Shown: positions 24,950 to 33,663 of the stretch, one piece after another
Layout: each line of letters begins with the position of its first letter
How positions within the stretch are numbered: the first letter of the stretch is position 1
Assembly (NCBI GenBank): GCA_005502925.1
Contig: SCPD01000014.1
Location: 144,018 to 208,017, forward strand
Source of the DNA: Rhizobiales bacterium Y(2018)
GTDB lineage: Bacteria > Pseudomonadota > Alphaproteobacteria > Rhizobiales > Aestuariivirgaceae
Direction: 5' to 3'
DNA length: 64,000 nt
The notes under the pieces: model-generated
Databases searched by the model: none
What the model was told of the DNA's origin: nothing
The model's input: only the letters and a program-made list of their open reading frames with translations
Translations under genes and position numbers: made by a program

Positions 24950-26224
24950 GTGGCCGCCGGCAAAAGCAAAATCGATACCGTGAGGCCGCGCGAACGCATT
25001 CTCGATGCGGCGCGTGATCTCTTTGGCCAGCGCGGCGTCCAGGCCGTCGGCGTCGACGAGATCGCGGCCGCCGCCGACAGCAATAAAATGACGCTCTACC
25101 GGCATTTCGGCTCGAAGGAGAATTTGGCGATTGCCTGCCTGCGTGCCGTCATCGACGAGATCGACGGCAAATGGCGGGCGGCCGAGATGTACGACAATCC
25201 CGCCGGCACGCTCGATGACTGGATCGTCAAGATGACGAAGGGGTGTGCCAGCGGTGACAGTCGCAGCGAGCTCATCTTCGCCGTGTTCCGGCAGGCGCGG
25301 GAAGATGCCGCCGCCCGCCCTTTGCTGGACGCCTTCATCCTGCGGCATCGCAGGCGAATGGCCGACATATGTCGAAGGTCCGGCATTGCCGACGGCGATA
25401 TACTCAGCGAGGCGCTGATGCTGCTCGCGCATGGCATCCGCGCCAATCCGTGGGGGCTCGCCAGCGCGGGCCGAAGCGCGTTGTTTTCATCGCGCGCCCG
25501 CTTGCTGGTGAAGCTGTTCAGAGCGGGGCCTAAGGCGCCGAAACCCGTTTCCGCCTCCGGCAGGCCTAAGCCGGCCGACAAGCGCAGAACGGCGCCGGTG
25601 TCACGGGGCAATCCCAGGCCACGCGAGCGCATCCTCGCTGCCGCCTGCGCGCTCATTCAGAAACACGGCGTCCAGGACGCCAGTGTCGATGAAATCGCCG
25701 CGGTCGCCAACAGTAACAAGATGACGCTCTATCGTCACTTCGGCTCCAAGGAGAATCTGGCCGTTCACTGCTTCAAGGCCGCACTGGCCGAGGCCGAGGC
25801 CATTCTTGCGGAGATCGACAGAGCTTGTGGGGGCGACGCCACAGCCCAGCTGCAAAGCTATCTCAAGCTCATCGCCGACGCATTGGCGCGAACCGACCAG
25901 CGCCTCGAGATGATCGGAATGGCGATGCAGGCCATGCGCACCGAGGAATTGGGGCAAGGATTGATGCGCGATTTCGAGATTCGCGAGCGCAAGCGGCTTA
26001 CGCGCATCTGCCGCGCGCTCGGCGTCACCGATTTCGAGGCGCTGGCCGACAGTCTGATTCTCGTCCTGCATGGTATCGATTCGGATCCATGGGGATTAAG
26101 CGGCGCGCGCCAAAGCGCCCTCTATCTGTCGGTCGCAGGCGCGATCGTGGACATATTCAGGGCGCAACCGGCGAAATCGGCGCGGCGCCGTGGCGGAGAT
26201 TCAATTGTGAAACAAACGACATAG
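24950..26224 (+). CDS. Tandem double TetR-family regulator (two full repressors in one chain)
   Basis: 424 residues, twice the usual TetR length. Copy one: helix-turn-helix from Arg12, RPRERILDAARDLFGQRGVQ..., to SNKMTLYRHFGSKENLAIAC. Copy two restarts at Arg223 with RPRERILAAACALIQKHGVQ and the same SNKMTLYRHFGSKENLA core. The ligand domains also match (HGIRANPWGL versus HGIDSDPWGL). A Pro/Lys-rich linker of about 25 residues joins them. The fusion replaces the normal homodimer with a possible intramolecular pseudo-dimer. GTG start; its ribosome binding site (GGAAAA) is weak. The second copy has the more diverged ligand pocket. Confidence 0.85.
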   Translation: MAAGKSKIDTVRPRERILDAARDLFGQRGVQAVGVDEIAAAADSNKMTLYRHFGSKENLAIACLRAVIDEIDGKWRAAEMYDNPAGTLDDWIVKMTKGCASGDSRSELIFAVFRQAREDAAARPLLDAFILRHRRRMADICRRSGIADGDILSEALMLLAHGIRANPWGLASAGRSALFSSRARLLVKLFRAGPKAPKPVSASGRPKPADKRRTAPVSRGNPRPRERILAAACALIQKHGVQDASVDEIAAVANSNKMTLYRHFGSKENLAVHCFKAALAEAEAILAEIDRACGGDATAQLQSYLKLIADALARTDQRLEMIGMAMQAMRTEELGQGLMRDFEIRERKRLTRICRALGVTDFEALADSLILVLHGIDSDPWGLSGARQSALYLSVAGAIVDIFRAQPAKSARRRGGDSIVKQTT

Positions 26225-26322
26225 ATCGCCGCGTCGGGCTTGTGCGTAAGTGACAAAGTTGTCACGTCTTGCGAGCCCGCTTCTGCGTCCTATATGTCGA
26301 GAATCTGCAGAAGGGGCCTATC

Positions 26323-26745
26323 ATGCTCACATCGGAGAAAGACACCGGACACCGCGGTCAGGAGACGAAAGCGGCGGACGGTATCGAGCACCGCGTGATC
26401 ATCCGCGAGCTGTTCGAGCATATCGGCGACGATGCGACGCTGCGGCTGGCCTGGTACCTCAATGAAACGCCGGCGCGGCTCAACGAGCTGCGTGATTTCG
26501 TGGCAGACGTGTCGCAGAGGAAATTCAGCCTCGCATTGCGCCAGCTGATCCGCAATGGCTTCGTATCGCGGCGTCACTCCGACACTTTCCCCTCCTGGAC
26601 GATCTACAGCCTGACGCCGATGGGCGCCGCCTTCCTCGATCGCGTGACGGAGCTGGCCCATTGGATCGATGCACATGGTCAGGACATCAAGTCGGCGCGC
26701 GGCCGATTCGAGAAGCGCAGCGTCAGAATGCTCGACGCGGCGTGA
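26323..26745 (+). CDS. HxlR-like winged-helix regulator
   Basis: 140 residues from ATG 26323 (GAAGGGG upstream); a longer frame from 26269 lacks a site. The sequence VIIRELFEHIGDDATLRLAWYLNETPARLNELRDFVADVSQRKFSLALRQLIRNGFVSRRHSDTFPSWTIYSLTPMGAAFLDRV follows the HxlR layout, with Asp-Asp-Ala-Thr in place of the usual GDKWS. It is 98 bp downstream of the tandem TetR gene. Together with the HxlR gene at 23978 it makes a regulator-only cluster with no obvious structural genes. Confidence 0.72.
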   Translation: MLTSEKDTGHRGQETKAADGIEHRVIIRELFEHIGDDATLRLAWYLNETPARLNELRDFVADVSQRKFSLALRQLIRNGFVSRRHSDTFPSWTIYSLTPMGAAFLDRVTELAHWIDAHGQDIKSARGRFEKRSVRMLDAA

Positions 26746-26798
26746 GGGCGACCATGCGGGCATGGTCGTCCGTCGTCGATAACAGCAGTGCCAGAAGT

Positions 26799-26875
26799 TG
26801 GCGACCCCGAGAGGATTCGAACCTCCGACCCTCAGATTAGGAATCTGATGCTCTATCCTGCTGAGCTACGGGGTC
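26799..26875 (-). tRNA. tRNA-Arg (anticodon CCT)
   Basis: Acceptor GACCCCG pairs with CGGGGTC, discriminator G, encoded CCA. D-arm GCTC-agcaggata-GAGC, anticodon stem TCAGA/TCTGA around TTCCTAA, T-arm with GGTTCGAATCC. All four arms fold and the anticodon CCT reads AGG arginine codons. Confidence 0.97.
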
Positions 26876-26973
26876 ACACGGGGCCGCTTATATAGTGTTC
26901 GTTGTCCGGACGGAACCCCACAAAAAGGAGCCCGGCGAACCGGGCCCAAGGTCTCCGTCCCGTTGTCCTGGCC

Positions 26974-27534
26974 TTACATTTTCGGCAGCAGGACCTTGTC
27001 GATCACGTGGATGACGCCGTTGGACTGGTCGACATCGGCAATGATGACATTGGCGACAGTGCCGTTCTCATCGGCGATCATCACCTTGCCGCCCTCATAC
27101 ATGGCGGTGAAGGTGCAGCCGCCCACCGTCTTGACCGGGTGCTTGCCCTTGTCGTCGTCGACCATCTTCATGATGGCCTTCGAGAACGCCTCGGCGCCCA
27201 CCACATGGCAGGTGAGGATCTTGACGAGCTGGTCCTTGTTCTCGGGCTTGAGCAGGGTCTCGACGGTCCCGGCCGGCAAGGCGGCGAAGGCCTCGTTGGT
27301 GGGGGCGAAAACAGTGAAGGGTCCCTTGCTTTGCAAGGTCTCGACCAGGCCGGCCGCCTTGACCGCCGCGACCAGGGTCGTGTGATCCTTCGAATTGACC
27401 GCGTTCTCGACGATATTCTTGTCCGGGAACATCTCAGCCCCGCCGACCATCGGATTGGCGGCGAAAGCGAGGCCGGCAGCCCCCATCGCCAGGGCGGCAG
27501 CGGCGGCAGTCAGGGTCTTGTGAAGCTTGGTCAT
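26974..27534 (-). CDS. Secreted fasciclin (FAS1) domain protein
   Basis: 186 residues: signal peptide MTKLHKTLTAAAAALAMGAAGLAFA, then one FAS1 domain with the H1 motif GPFTVFAPTNEAFAALPAGTVETLL and the H2 motif DVDQSNGVIHVIDKVLLPKM. It contains LTCHVVG and GGCTFT, a cysteine pair that could form a disulfide. FAS1 proteins act in adhesion or as periplasmic binding proteins. The gene stands alone between the tRNA and clpS. Confidence 0.92.
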   Translation of the reverse strand: MTKLHKTLTAAAAALAMGAAGLAFAANPMVGGAEMFPDKNIVENAVNSKDHTTLVAAVKAAGLVETLQSKGPFTVFAPTNEAFAALPAGTVETLLKPENKDQLVKILTCHVVGAEAFSKAIMKMVDDDKGKHPVKTVGGCTFTAMYEGGKVMIADENGTVANVIIADVDQSNGVIHVIDKVLLPKM

Positions 27535-27675
27535 CGCATAGTCCTCTCTGGGTCATCATCCAAGTGGATACGCCCTTCGATACGAGGCTTGCGGGAAAGT
27601 GGACGCCGCCCCGCCCGTCACAATGAGTTGAGAGGTCGGCGTGCAACCAAATGCCGTATGAGGCGTAGGGGGATT

Positions 27676-27984
27676 CTATTCTTCCGGCTCGGTCGTGAAG
27701 AACAGCGGATAACCCTTGCTGCGGCCGAGCTCGGTCGCCTCTTTCGCCTTCGTTTCGGCGACATCCTTGGTGAATACGGCGATAACACAGGCGCCGCGCT
27801 GATGCGCGGTCATCATGACGCCATGGGCGCGGTCCGCGGTCATCCGGAACACCGCCTTCAGCACCGTGACGACGAACTCGCGCGGCGTGTAGTCGTCATT
27901 GAGGAGGATGACTTTCCAGAGCTTGGGACGCTCGGTCCTGGGCTTAACCTTGCTCTGCGGTGCGACAGTGGATTTTGGGCTCAT
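27676..27984 (-). CDS. clpS: ClpS, N-degron adaptor of ClpAP
   Basis: 102 residues from ATG 27984; the longer frame to 28086 runs through the carD terminator and is rejected. The ClpS core is KLWKVILLNDDYTPREFVVTVLKAVFRMTADRAHGVMMTAHQRGACVIAVFTKDVAETKAKEA. It includes the NDD-T substrate-pocket residues and the His-x6-G-x-C segment. It delivers proteins with N-terminal aromatic or Leu residues to ClpA. No clpA is adjacent, so this could be the second ClpS paralogue found in many alphaproteobacteria. Confidence 0.9.
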   Translation of the reverse strand: MSPKSTVAPQSKVKPRTERPKLWKVILLNDDYTPREFVVTVLKAVFRMTADRAHGVMMTAHQRGACVIAVFTKDVAETKAKEATELGRSKGYPLFFTTEPEE

Positions 27985-28006
27985 GAGATGATCGCCTGTA
28001 ACAAAA

Positions 28007-28027
28007 AGCCCGGCGCTGGGCCGGGCT
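28007..28027 (-). terminator. Rho-independent terminator of carD
   Basis: On the minus strand AGCCCGG-cccagcg-CCGGGCT followed by TTTTTGTT, 28 bp after the carD stop and before the clpS start. Confidence 0.85.
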
Positions 28028-28054
28028 CTTGCTCGATCATTCAGAAGAGGCGAT

Positions 28055-28993
28055 TCACGCCGCTTCTTCCGCCGGAACGCCGTCATCGGCCTTGGTGTTG
28101 CGATGCGCGTTCTTGGCGAGGAAGGTTTCGATCTCCTTGACCGCCATGTCGTCGTCGATCTTCTTCACCGCGGCGATCTCGCGCGCCATGCGGTCGAGCG
28201 CCTGCTCGAAGAGCTGGCGTTCGGAGTAGGACTGCTCGGGCTGACGCTCGGAGCGGTAGAGGTCGCGCACGACCTCGGCCACCGCGATGAGGTCGCCGGA
28301 ATTGATCTTCGCTTCATATTCCTGAGCGCGGCGCGACCACATGGTCCGCTTGATGCGGGCGCGGCCCTTCAGCACCTTCATCGAATGCTCGATGAGCGGC
28401 TTGTCGGCGAGCTTGCGCATGCCCTTCTGCTCCGACTTCGAGGTCGGCACTTTGAGGCGCAGCTTCTCTTTCTCGAAATCGACGATATAGAGCTCGAGCT
28501 TGATGCCGGCGATCTCCTGCTCCTCGATCATGACGACGCGGCCGACACCATGCGCCGGATAGACGATCAGCTCGTTGACCTTGAACAGAAGCTTCTTGGC
28601 GGCCGGCGTGGCGACCACCGGCTTGTCGGCCATATGGGTGATGGGGGCATGGGTCGCCACCGGCGCATGGACCGGCTGAGCGGGCCTATGGGCCTGGGGC
28701 GCATGCGCCTTCGGCTGCTCAGGCCTATGGAGCGGAGCCTGGGGTTTGGCGACGGAAGCGGCGGGTTTATGGGCCTGCGGGGCGTGCGCCTGAGCCTTCA
28801 CCTCAGGCTTGTGGACCGGCTTGGCAGCGGCTTTGACCGGCTGGACGGCGGGCTTCACTTTTTTCGGGGCGGCGACAGACTTGGCCTTCACGGCCGGCTT
28901 TTTCTTGGCAGTGGCTTTTTGCACGATCTTTTTCTTCGCTTTCGCTGCAGTTTTCAGGGATTTGGCAGTAGCCTTCGTCTTCGATTTGGTCAT
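28055..28993 (-). CDS. carD: CarD-family transcription factor with long basic N-terminal tail
   Basis: 312 residues. Residues 135-300 are a complete CarD domain: FKVNELIVYPAHGVGRVVMIEEQEIAGIKLELYIVDFEKEKLRLKVP (RNA polymerase-interacting Tudor-like part), then a helical DNA-binding part with MWSRRAQEYEAKINSGDL. CarD stabilises open promoter complexes, especially at rRNA promoters. The first 134 residues are an unusual Lys/Ala/Pro-rich tail, first histone H1-like (KATAKKKPAVKAKS), then His/Pro/Gln repeats (KAHAPQAHRPAQPVHAP). Ordinary alphaproteobacterial CarD is about 170-190 residues, so the tail is an added module that could bind DNA nonspecifically. Confidence 0.9.
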   Translation of the reverse strand: MTKSKTKATAKSLKTAAKAKKKIVQKATAKKKPAVKAKSVAAPKKVKPAVQPVKAAAKPVHKPEVKAQAHAPQAHKPAASVAKPQAPLHRPEQPKAHAPQAHRPAQPVHAPVATHAPITHMADKPVVATPAAKKLLFKVNELIVYPAHGVGRVVMIEEQEIAGIKLELYIVDFEKEKLRLKVPTSKSEQKGMRKLADKPLIEHSMKVLKGRARIKRTMWSRRAQEYEAKINSGDLIAVAEVVRDLYRSERQPEQSYSERQLFEQALDRMAREIAAVKKIDDDMAVKEIETFLAKNAHRNTKADDGVPAEEAA

Positions 28994-29316
28994 GGCTTTC
29001 CTTCGCCTCGCAACCTATCGATGGCGCAAGCTAATGCCGGCGCCTTGAGCAAACGGCCGATCGTCTGATCTCGCCTTTCCGGCAGTCCAGCGGATGGGGA
29101 TCTCAGGCCCTCTTTCCGGCATTGGACAGGCATTTGGCGAAAAAAATCCGAGCTTTGGGGGCCCGGGATCGCTTCCGTAAGTCTGGTTTACATCATGAGG
29201 GAATATAGCACGGCTTTAATGAAAATTAAAGTCCGACCTGTCCGTGTACGGTATAATTCTGCGTAACGAGCGATATTTGCGGGGGAAAAGGTTAATGGCC
29301 CCGCAACATATTCAAA
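28994..29316. other. Intergenic region between fdxA and carD
   Basis: 323 bp, no gene seen. On the minus strand CTTTAA-ttttca-TTAAAG (29214-29231) precedes a TATATT hexamer near 29204, a plausible carD promoter with an overlapping inverted repeat and a long leader of about 200 bases. A GCCCGGGATC/GGGGGCCC-rich stretch lies near 29155-29170. Confidence 0.5.
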
Positions 29317-29655
29317 TCAATCACCTTCGCCGGGATTGGGCGAGAAATACTTCTCGAGCTTGCCTTCGACGCCGTCGAATTCCTTGGCGTCGGGCGGCGC
29401 GTCTCTCTTAATCGTGATATTCGGCCATTTCGGGGCATATTCGGTATTGAGTTCCAGCCATTTTTCGAGGCCGGGCTCGGTGTCGGGCTTGATCGCCTCG
29501 GCCGGGCATTCCGGTTCGCAGACGCCACAGTCGATACATTCGTCCGGATGGATGACGAGCATGTTGTCGCCTTCATAGAAGCAATCGACCGGGCAGACTT
29601 CCACACAGTCCATGTACTTGCATTTAATGCAGTTTTCCGTGACGATATAGGTCAT
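29317..29655 (-). CDS. fdxA: Ferredoxin FdxA, 7Fe-8S type
   Basis: 112 residues from ATG 29655 ([29 protein letters not shown]). Cysteine pattern: CxxCxxxxCxxxCP for the first cluster and [12 protein letters not shown] for the second. This is the Azotobacter-type 7Fe ferredoxin with one [3Fe-4S] and one [4Fe-4S] cluster, carrying the usual C-terminal extension ([18 protein letters not shown]). The TTG three codons upstream is less likely. It sits in the common alphaproteobacterial order helicase, S4 protein, fdxA, carD. Confidence 0.95.
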   Translation of the reverse strand: MTYIVTENCIKCKYMDCVEVCPVDCFYEGDNMLVIHPDECIDCGVCEPECPAEAIKPDTEPGLEKWLELNTEYAPKWPNITIKRDAPPDAKEFDGVEGKLEKYFSPNPGEGD

Positions 29656-29720
29656 TCGCGACAATCCGTTCTTTATTCCGAACGCTCTATAGCAAGGCTT
29701 TATAGCTTGTGCAGCAGATT

Positions 29721-29999
29721 TTACGACGCATCCGCGGCGGGGTCTGCCATGTCCTCATAGAGGGTCTGGGCTTCGCTGGCCGGACCCCTGCGGGTGCCGA
29801 TCGCCAGGACCTTGACGACCCGCACCTGGCCATGCGCGGCCAAGGTTATGACATCGCCGGGACCTACCTCCTGGGCGGGCTTGGCGACCTTGACCTTATT
29901 GAGCCGGACCTGCCCATGCGACACTATGGCCGCCGCCAAAGTCCGGGTTTTCACCATCCGGGCGAACCACAGCCATTTGTCGATCCGCTGCCGGCTCAC
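29721..29999 (-). CDS. S4-domain RNA-binding protein (Hsp15-like)
   Basis: 92 residues. The S4 domain [53 protein letters not shown] fills most of the protein. Hsp15 binds stalled 50S subunits carrying nascent chains; this is the probable role but is not proven for this subgroup. The ATG overlaps the helicase stop (29996-29999, ATGA), so it is coupled to it. Confidence 0.85.
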   Translation of the reverse strand: MSRQRIDKWLWFARMVKTRTLAAAIVSHGQVRLNKVKVAKPAQEVGPGDVITLAAHGQVRVVKVLAIGTRRGPASEAQTLYEDMADPAADAS

Positions 30000-32900
30000 G
30001 TCTTATTGGCAAGTTGCGCCTTGAGCGCCCCCAGAATGGCGAAAGGCGAATCGGGGTCGATCGGCTTTTCCGGCTTGCGCTCGGGACGGGGCGGGCGCTG
30101 CGGCTTCTGGGGCCGCTGGCCCGGCTTGCCGCCGTCCTGCGCTTTATGCTCGCCGCGTTCCTTACCGCGCCGATGGCGTTGCTGCTGCTGTTGCTGCGGC
30201 CGCGCCTCGGGTTTCTGGCGCTCGCGGCGGAAGGGACCGGTGTCCTTGGGCCACCAGACCTCGATCTCGATCTCCTCCGCGGACGTCTCGGCCGGGGCTG
30301 CCTCGGCGGGGGCCGCCGCTTCCACTTCAGCCGGAGCGGCCTCGGTGGGGGCCGCCGCTTCCGCTTCAACAGGGGCCGGCGCAGCCTCGGCGGCCTCGGC
30401 CGAAAGCTCGGCCTCGACCGGCGCGGCCGGAAGCTCGGTTTCGGTCGGCGTCTCGACGGTGGAGGCTATGGGGGCCTCGGCCACGACTTCCGACCCAGGA
30501 TCAAGGACCGGTTCGGCGGGAACCTCAACCGCAACGTCGCCCGAAGGAGTTTCGGCTGCGGCTTCCGGCTCGGCTGCCGCAGGCGCCGTGGCGGCCAGCG
30601 CCGGCCGCTTCACCTTGCGCTTCTGCATGCGGAAATCGAGGCTGCGCAGAATGGCCTGGAACTCCTCGCCCGAGCAGCCGACCAGCGACATCATGTCGGG
30701 CACGATGCCAAAGCCGCCGCCCTCGATGGAGCCGGCCGGGCGCGGTTCCTCAGGAAAACGCGGGCGCCAGAAGACACGATCGCGGATCATGTCGGCGAGC
30801 CGCTCCAGCATGTCGATGCGCACCACGCGCGGCCCACAGATGCGGTAGCCGCAAATGCCGTAGAAGCCGCGCGGCGTCGAGCGGTCGAAGACCGCCGAGG
30901 TAAGGCCCTGGCCCGGGGATTCCGGCAAGGTCTCGAGATCGAACTTGCTGTCCTTGCCCTTCTCCAGGCCCCAGAGCAGCAGGCGCAATTGCGTCGCGGC
31001 GGGCTTCAGCAGCAGCGGCACGAAAACGTTGAAGGCGCCGAAGCGCACGCCGAATTTGCGCAAGGCGGCGCGCTCGTCCTGGCTCAGGCTCTTCACTTCC
31101 TGCGCCACCTGATCGCGCGGCAGCACGCCCAGCGTCTCGACCAGGCGGAAGGCGATGCCACGGCTGGTGCCGGTGAGGCCCTCGCCCTCTTCGAGCTTGA
31201 TCAAGGGCTCGATCACATTGGCGATGTGGCGGCCCAGAAACTTCTCGAGCCGCGCCTGCACCGCCTCGCGGTCGGTGCCGGTCAGCTGGTCGTCGGCTAT
31301 GATGGTGATGCGCGGCTTGAGGAGGGCGGGGCCGGCCTCGAGCCTGGCGATCGGCGCATTCTGCCAGACGATCTGACCCTGCCGCGTCAGCGACAGATCG
31401 GGATCGGGGCAGGCGGCAACCGTCTGGGCGCGGCCGGCGATCTCGGTCGCCACAGCCTTCAGCGAGGCCGCCTTCACCGTCTTGCCGGTCGTACCGTCTC
31501 CACCATCGGGAATGAAGTGGAATCCCTTGATGCGGCCCACATACTCGCCTTCCACATGCAGGGCGCCATCTTCCTCAACCGTCGACATCAATGCTTCCTT
31601 TTGGGCCAGACGCCGCATGAGCACGCTCGTGCGGCGGTCGATAAAACGCTGTGTGAGCCTTTCATGCAAGGCATCTGATAATTTGTCCTCAATTTCGCGG
31701 GTGCGCGACTGCCAGAAGAGCGGCGCCTCCAGCCAATCGGAACGGTTTGCCACAAAAGTCCAGGTCCGGACATGGGCAATGCGGTTGGACAGGGTATCGA
31801 TGTCGCCGTCGGAGCGGTCGCAGTGGCTGAGCTGGCGGGCGAACCAGTCCTCCGGGATGTGGTGCTTGTCGCGCGACAGGAACTCGAAGATACGCCCGAC
31901 CAGCCCCGCATGCTCGCTGGCGCTGATATTGCGGTAATCGGGGATCTGGCAGACATCCCATAGAAGCGCCACCTGGGCGGGGGTGGTGGCAAGGCCTGAG
32001 ACCGTCTCGTCGCGTGCTGAGGCCTCGAGCGCCAGGATATCGGGCCCGGCTTGCGCCCGGGTCAGGCCCTCGATGCGCGGGAAGAAGCCGAGGCTCTTCT
32101 TCAACCCGTCGATCGAGCGGAAATCCAGGTCGCGGTTGCGCCACTGGAGCACCGGCACATTGTCGAATCTGTGGGTCTCCAGGCGTTCGATCATGTCGGC
32201 GTCGAAATGCTCGGCCTCGCCGGTGGTGCCGAAAGTGCCGTCATTGAGATAACGCCCGGCGCGCCCGGCGATCTGGCCCAGTTCCGAGGGCGTCAGATTG
32301 CGATAATGGAAACCGTCGAATTTGCGCGTCGCGGCGAAAGCGACGTGATCGACATCCATATTGAGGCCCATGCCGATGGCATCGGTTGCCACCAGATAAT
32401 CGACATCGCCCGACTGGAAGAGGGCCACTTGCGCATTGCGGGTGCGTGGCGACAAGGAACCCAGCACGACCGCGGCCCCACCGCGCTGGCGGCGGATGAG
32501 CTCGGCCACCGCATAGACGGTCTCGGCCGAGAAGGCGACGACGGCGGAGCGCCTGGGCAGGCGCGACAATTTCTTGCTGCCGGCATAGGTCAGCTTGGAG
32601 AAACGGGGCCTTGCGATGAAGCTGGTGCCGGGCACCAGCCGCTCGATGATCGGCCGCATGGTGGCGGCTCCCAAGAGCATCGTCTCCTCGCGGCCGCGCC
32701 GGTTGAGCAAACGGTCGGTGAAGATATGACCGCGCTCGAAGTCGGCGCAGAGCTGGATTTCGTCGATGGCGAGGAAATTCACATCGATATTGGAAGGCAT
32801 GGCCTCCACCGTCGCCACCCAGAAACGGGGGGCGGCCGGAATGATCTTCTCCTCGCCGGTGACGAGGGCGACGGCATGATCGCCGACCCGCAAGCGCACC

Positions 32901-33043
32901 CGGTCGTAGATCTCGCGCGCCAGAAGACGCAGCGGCAGGCCGATCATGCCGGTGCCATGCGCCAGCATGCGCTCGACGGCGAGATGGGTCTTGCCGGTAT
33001 TGGTAGGGCCGAGAACGGCCGTGACGCTGCGGGAGGCGGGCAT
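29996..33043 (-). CDS. SUV3-like superfamily II helicase with low-complexity tail
   Basis: 1015 residues. Walker A GPTNTGKTHLA at about 11-21, motif II IDEIQLCAD at about 92, AATMRPIIE as motif III, and motif VI region LGQIAGRAGRYLNDG place it with the mitochondrial/alphaproteobacterial SUV3 RNA helicases. Residues up to about 820 are ordinary. From there to 960 is an Ala/Glu/Pro repeat (APAEVEAAAPAEAAPAETS), then a Gln-run and an Arg/Lys-rich stretch (QQQQQQRHRRGKERGE). The tail suggests RNA or ribosome contacts. It is coupled to the S4-protein gene, supporting a shared RNA role. Confidence 0.87.
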   Translation of the reverse strand: MPASRSVTAVLGPTNTGKTHLAVERMLAHGTGMIGLPLRLLAREIYDRVRLRVGDHAVALVTGEEKIIPAAPRFWVATVEAMPSNIDVNFLAIDEIQLCADFERGHIFTDRLLNRRGREETMLLGAATMRPIIERLVPGTSFIARPRFSKLTYAGSKKLSRLPRRSAVVAFSAETVYAVAELIRRQRGGAAVVLGSLSPRTRNAQVALFQSGDVDYLVATDAIGMGLNMDVDHVAFAATRKFDGFHYRNLTPSELGQIAGRAGRYLNDGTFGTTGEAEHFDADMIERLETHRFDNVPVLQWRNRDLDFRSIDGLKKSLGFFPRIEGLTRAQAGPDILALEASARDETVSGLATTPAQVALLWDVCQIPDYRNISASEHAGLVGRIFEFLSRDKHHIPEDWFARQLSHCDRSDGDIDTLSNRIAHVRTWTFVANRSDWLEAPLFWQSRTREIEDKLSDALHERLTQRFIDRRTSVLMRRLAQKEALMSTVEEDGALHVEGEYVGRIKGFHFIPDGGDGTTGKTVKAASLKAVATEIAGRAQTVAACPDPDLSLTRQGQIVWQNAPIARLEAGPALLKPRITIIADDQLTGTDREAVQARLEKFLGRHIANVIEPLIKLEEGEGLTGTSRGIAFRLVETLGVLPRDQVAQEVKSLSQDERAALRKFGVRFGAFNVFVPLLLKPAATQLRLLLWGLEKGKDSKFDLETLPESPGQGLTSAVFDRSTPRGFYGICGYRICGPRVVRIDMLERLADMIRDRVFWRPRFPEEPRPAGSIEGGGFGIVPDMMSLVGCSGEEFQAILRSLDFRMQKRKVKRPALAATAPAAAEPEAAAETPSGDVAVEVPAEPVLDPGSEVVAEAPIASTVETPTETELPAAPVEAELSAEAAEAAPAPVEAEAAAPTEAAPAEVEAAAPAEAAPAETSAEEIEIEVWWPKDTGPFRRERQKPEARPQQQQQQRHRRGKERGEHKAQDGGKPGQRPQKPQRPPRPERKPEKPIDPDSPFAILGALKAQLANKT

Positions 33044-33663
33044 TTTCTTGAGACTTCACTTGATGCCCTGGGGCGTCCGGGTCAAGGGCTTCGGCGCCAT
33101 GAAAATGAGCCTCGGCTTAACCTTCGGATTCAAAGGCGAACAAAGCCTGTCCGAATCGCTGACCAGGCCCCGATTCCGGCTTTGTTCCGTAGGCGGAGCA
33201 TCCATTTCACTACGTCAACCTGGACCACCCTCTCGGGACGCCAGAAGCATCATCGACGCCAGGCCGGGCCAAGGGTTAATTTCACCGGGGCGGCGGAAGC
33301 TCATGGTTACCAAAGACTCACTGGGAAGCGAGCAATTCCCGGCGTCCCGTTAAGAATTTGTTCCCCTTCCGGAACAGAGCATGTCCGAATCACAGATCTC
33401 GTGATTTTCCGCTTTTGTTCCAACGGTTTAGCGCAACATCTTGTGCCCGGTTGGCGGTCTTCCACAAGCGGCCATGCGGCTGTTAAGGATTTGCGGGAGT
33501 GGTTTCAGCCCCGGCATTTACTATATGTGCCAAAATGGGAATTGTGCTTTTGGGCGCTGCGGCCATATGCAACCCGAAGAAAGTGCTGCAAAACTTGACG
33601 GGCGAGGGGCTTTGCCCTTATACGACCGACCTCTTTCCGCGAATTTGAGTTTGGAGCAGTGAA
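33044..33663. other. Intergenic region between helicase and rpmB
   Basis: 620 bp without a convincing gene. It has a near-perfect direct repeat GAACAAAGCCTGTCCGAATC (33138-33157) / GAACAGAGCATGTCCGAATC (33372-33391), 234 bp apart, and the rpmB promoter. Frames through the region have poor starts and composition. Confidence 0.6.
33595..33624 (+). promoter_or_regulatory. Predicted rpmB promoter
   Basis: TTGACG (33595-33600), 18-base spacer, TATACG (33619-33624). The start codon is 40 bp further on, preceded by GGAGCAGTGAA. Confidence 0.6.

Noticed and set aside
26799..26875. tRNA-associated integration (genomic island at the tRNA-Arg 3' end)
   Set aside because: No integrase gene lies nearby and no duplicate of the tRNA 3' end was spotted in the window.
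30014..31678. Long plus-strand frames (554 and 379 residues) opposite the helicase gene
   Set aside because: They mirror the Ala/Glu/Pro low-complexity tail and the helicase core. No independent ribosome binding site or domain was seen.
33044..33663. Possible gene or riboswitch before rpmB
   Set aside because: Frames there have no sites or motifs, and I could not build a conserved riboswitch fold; only a promoter and a direct repeat are supportable.
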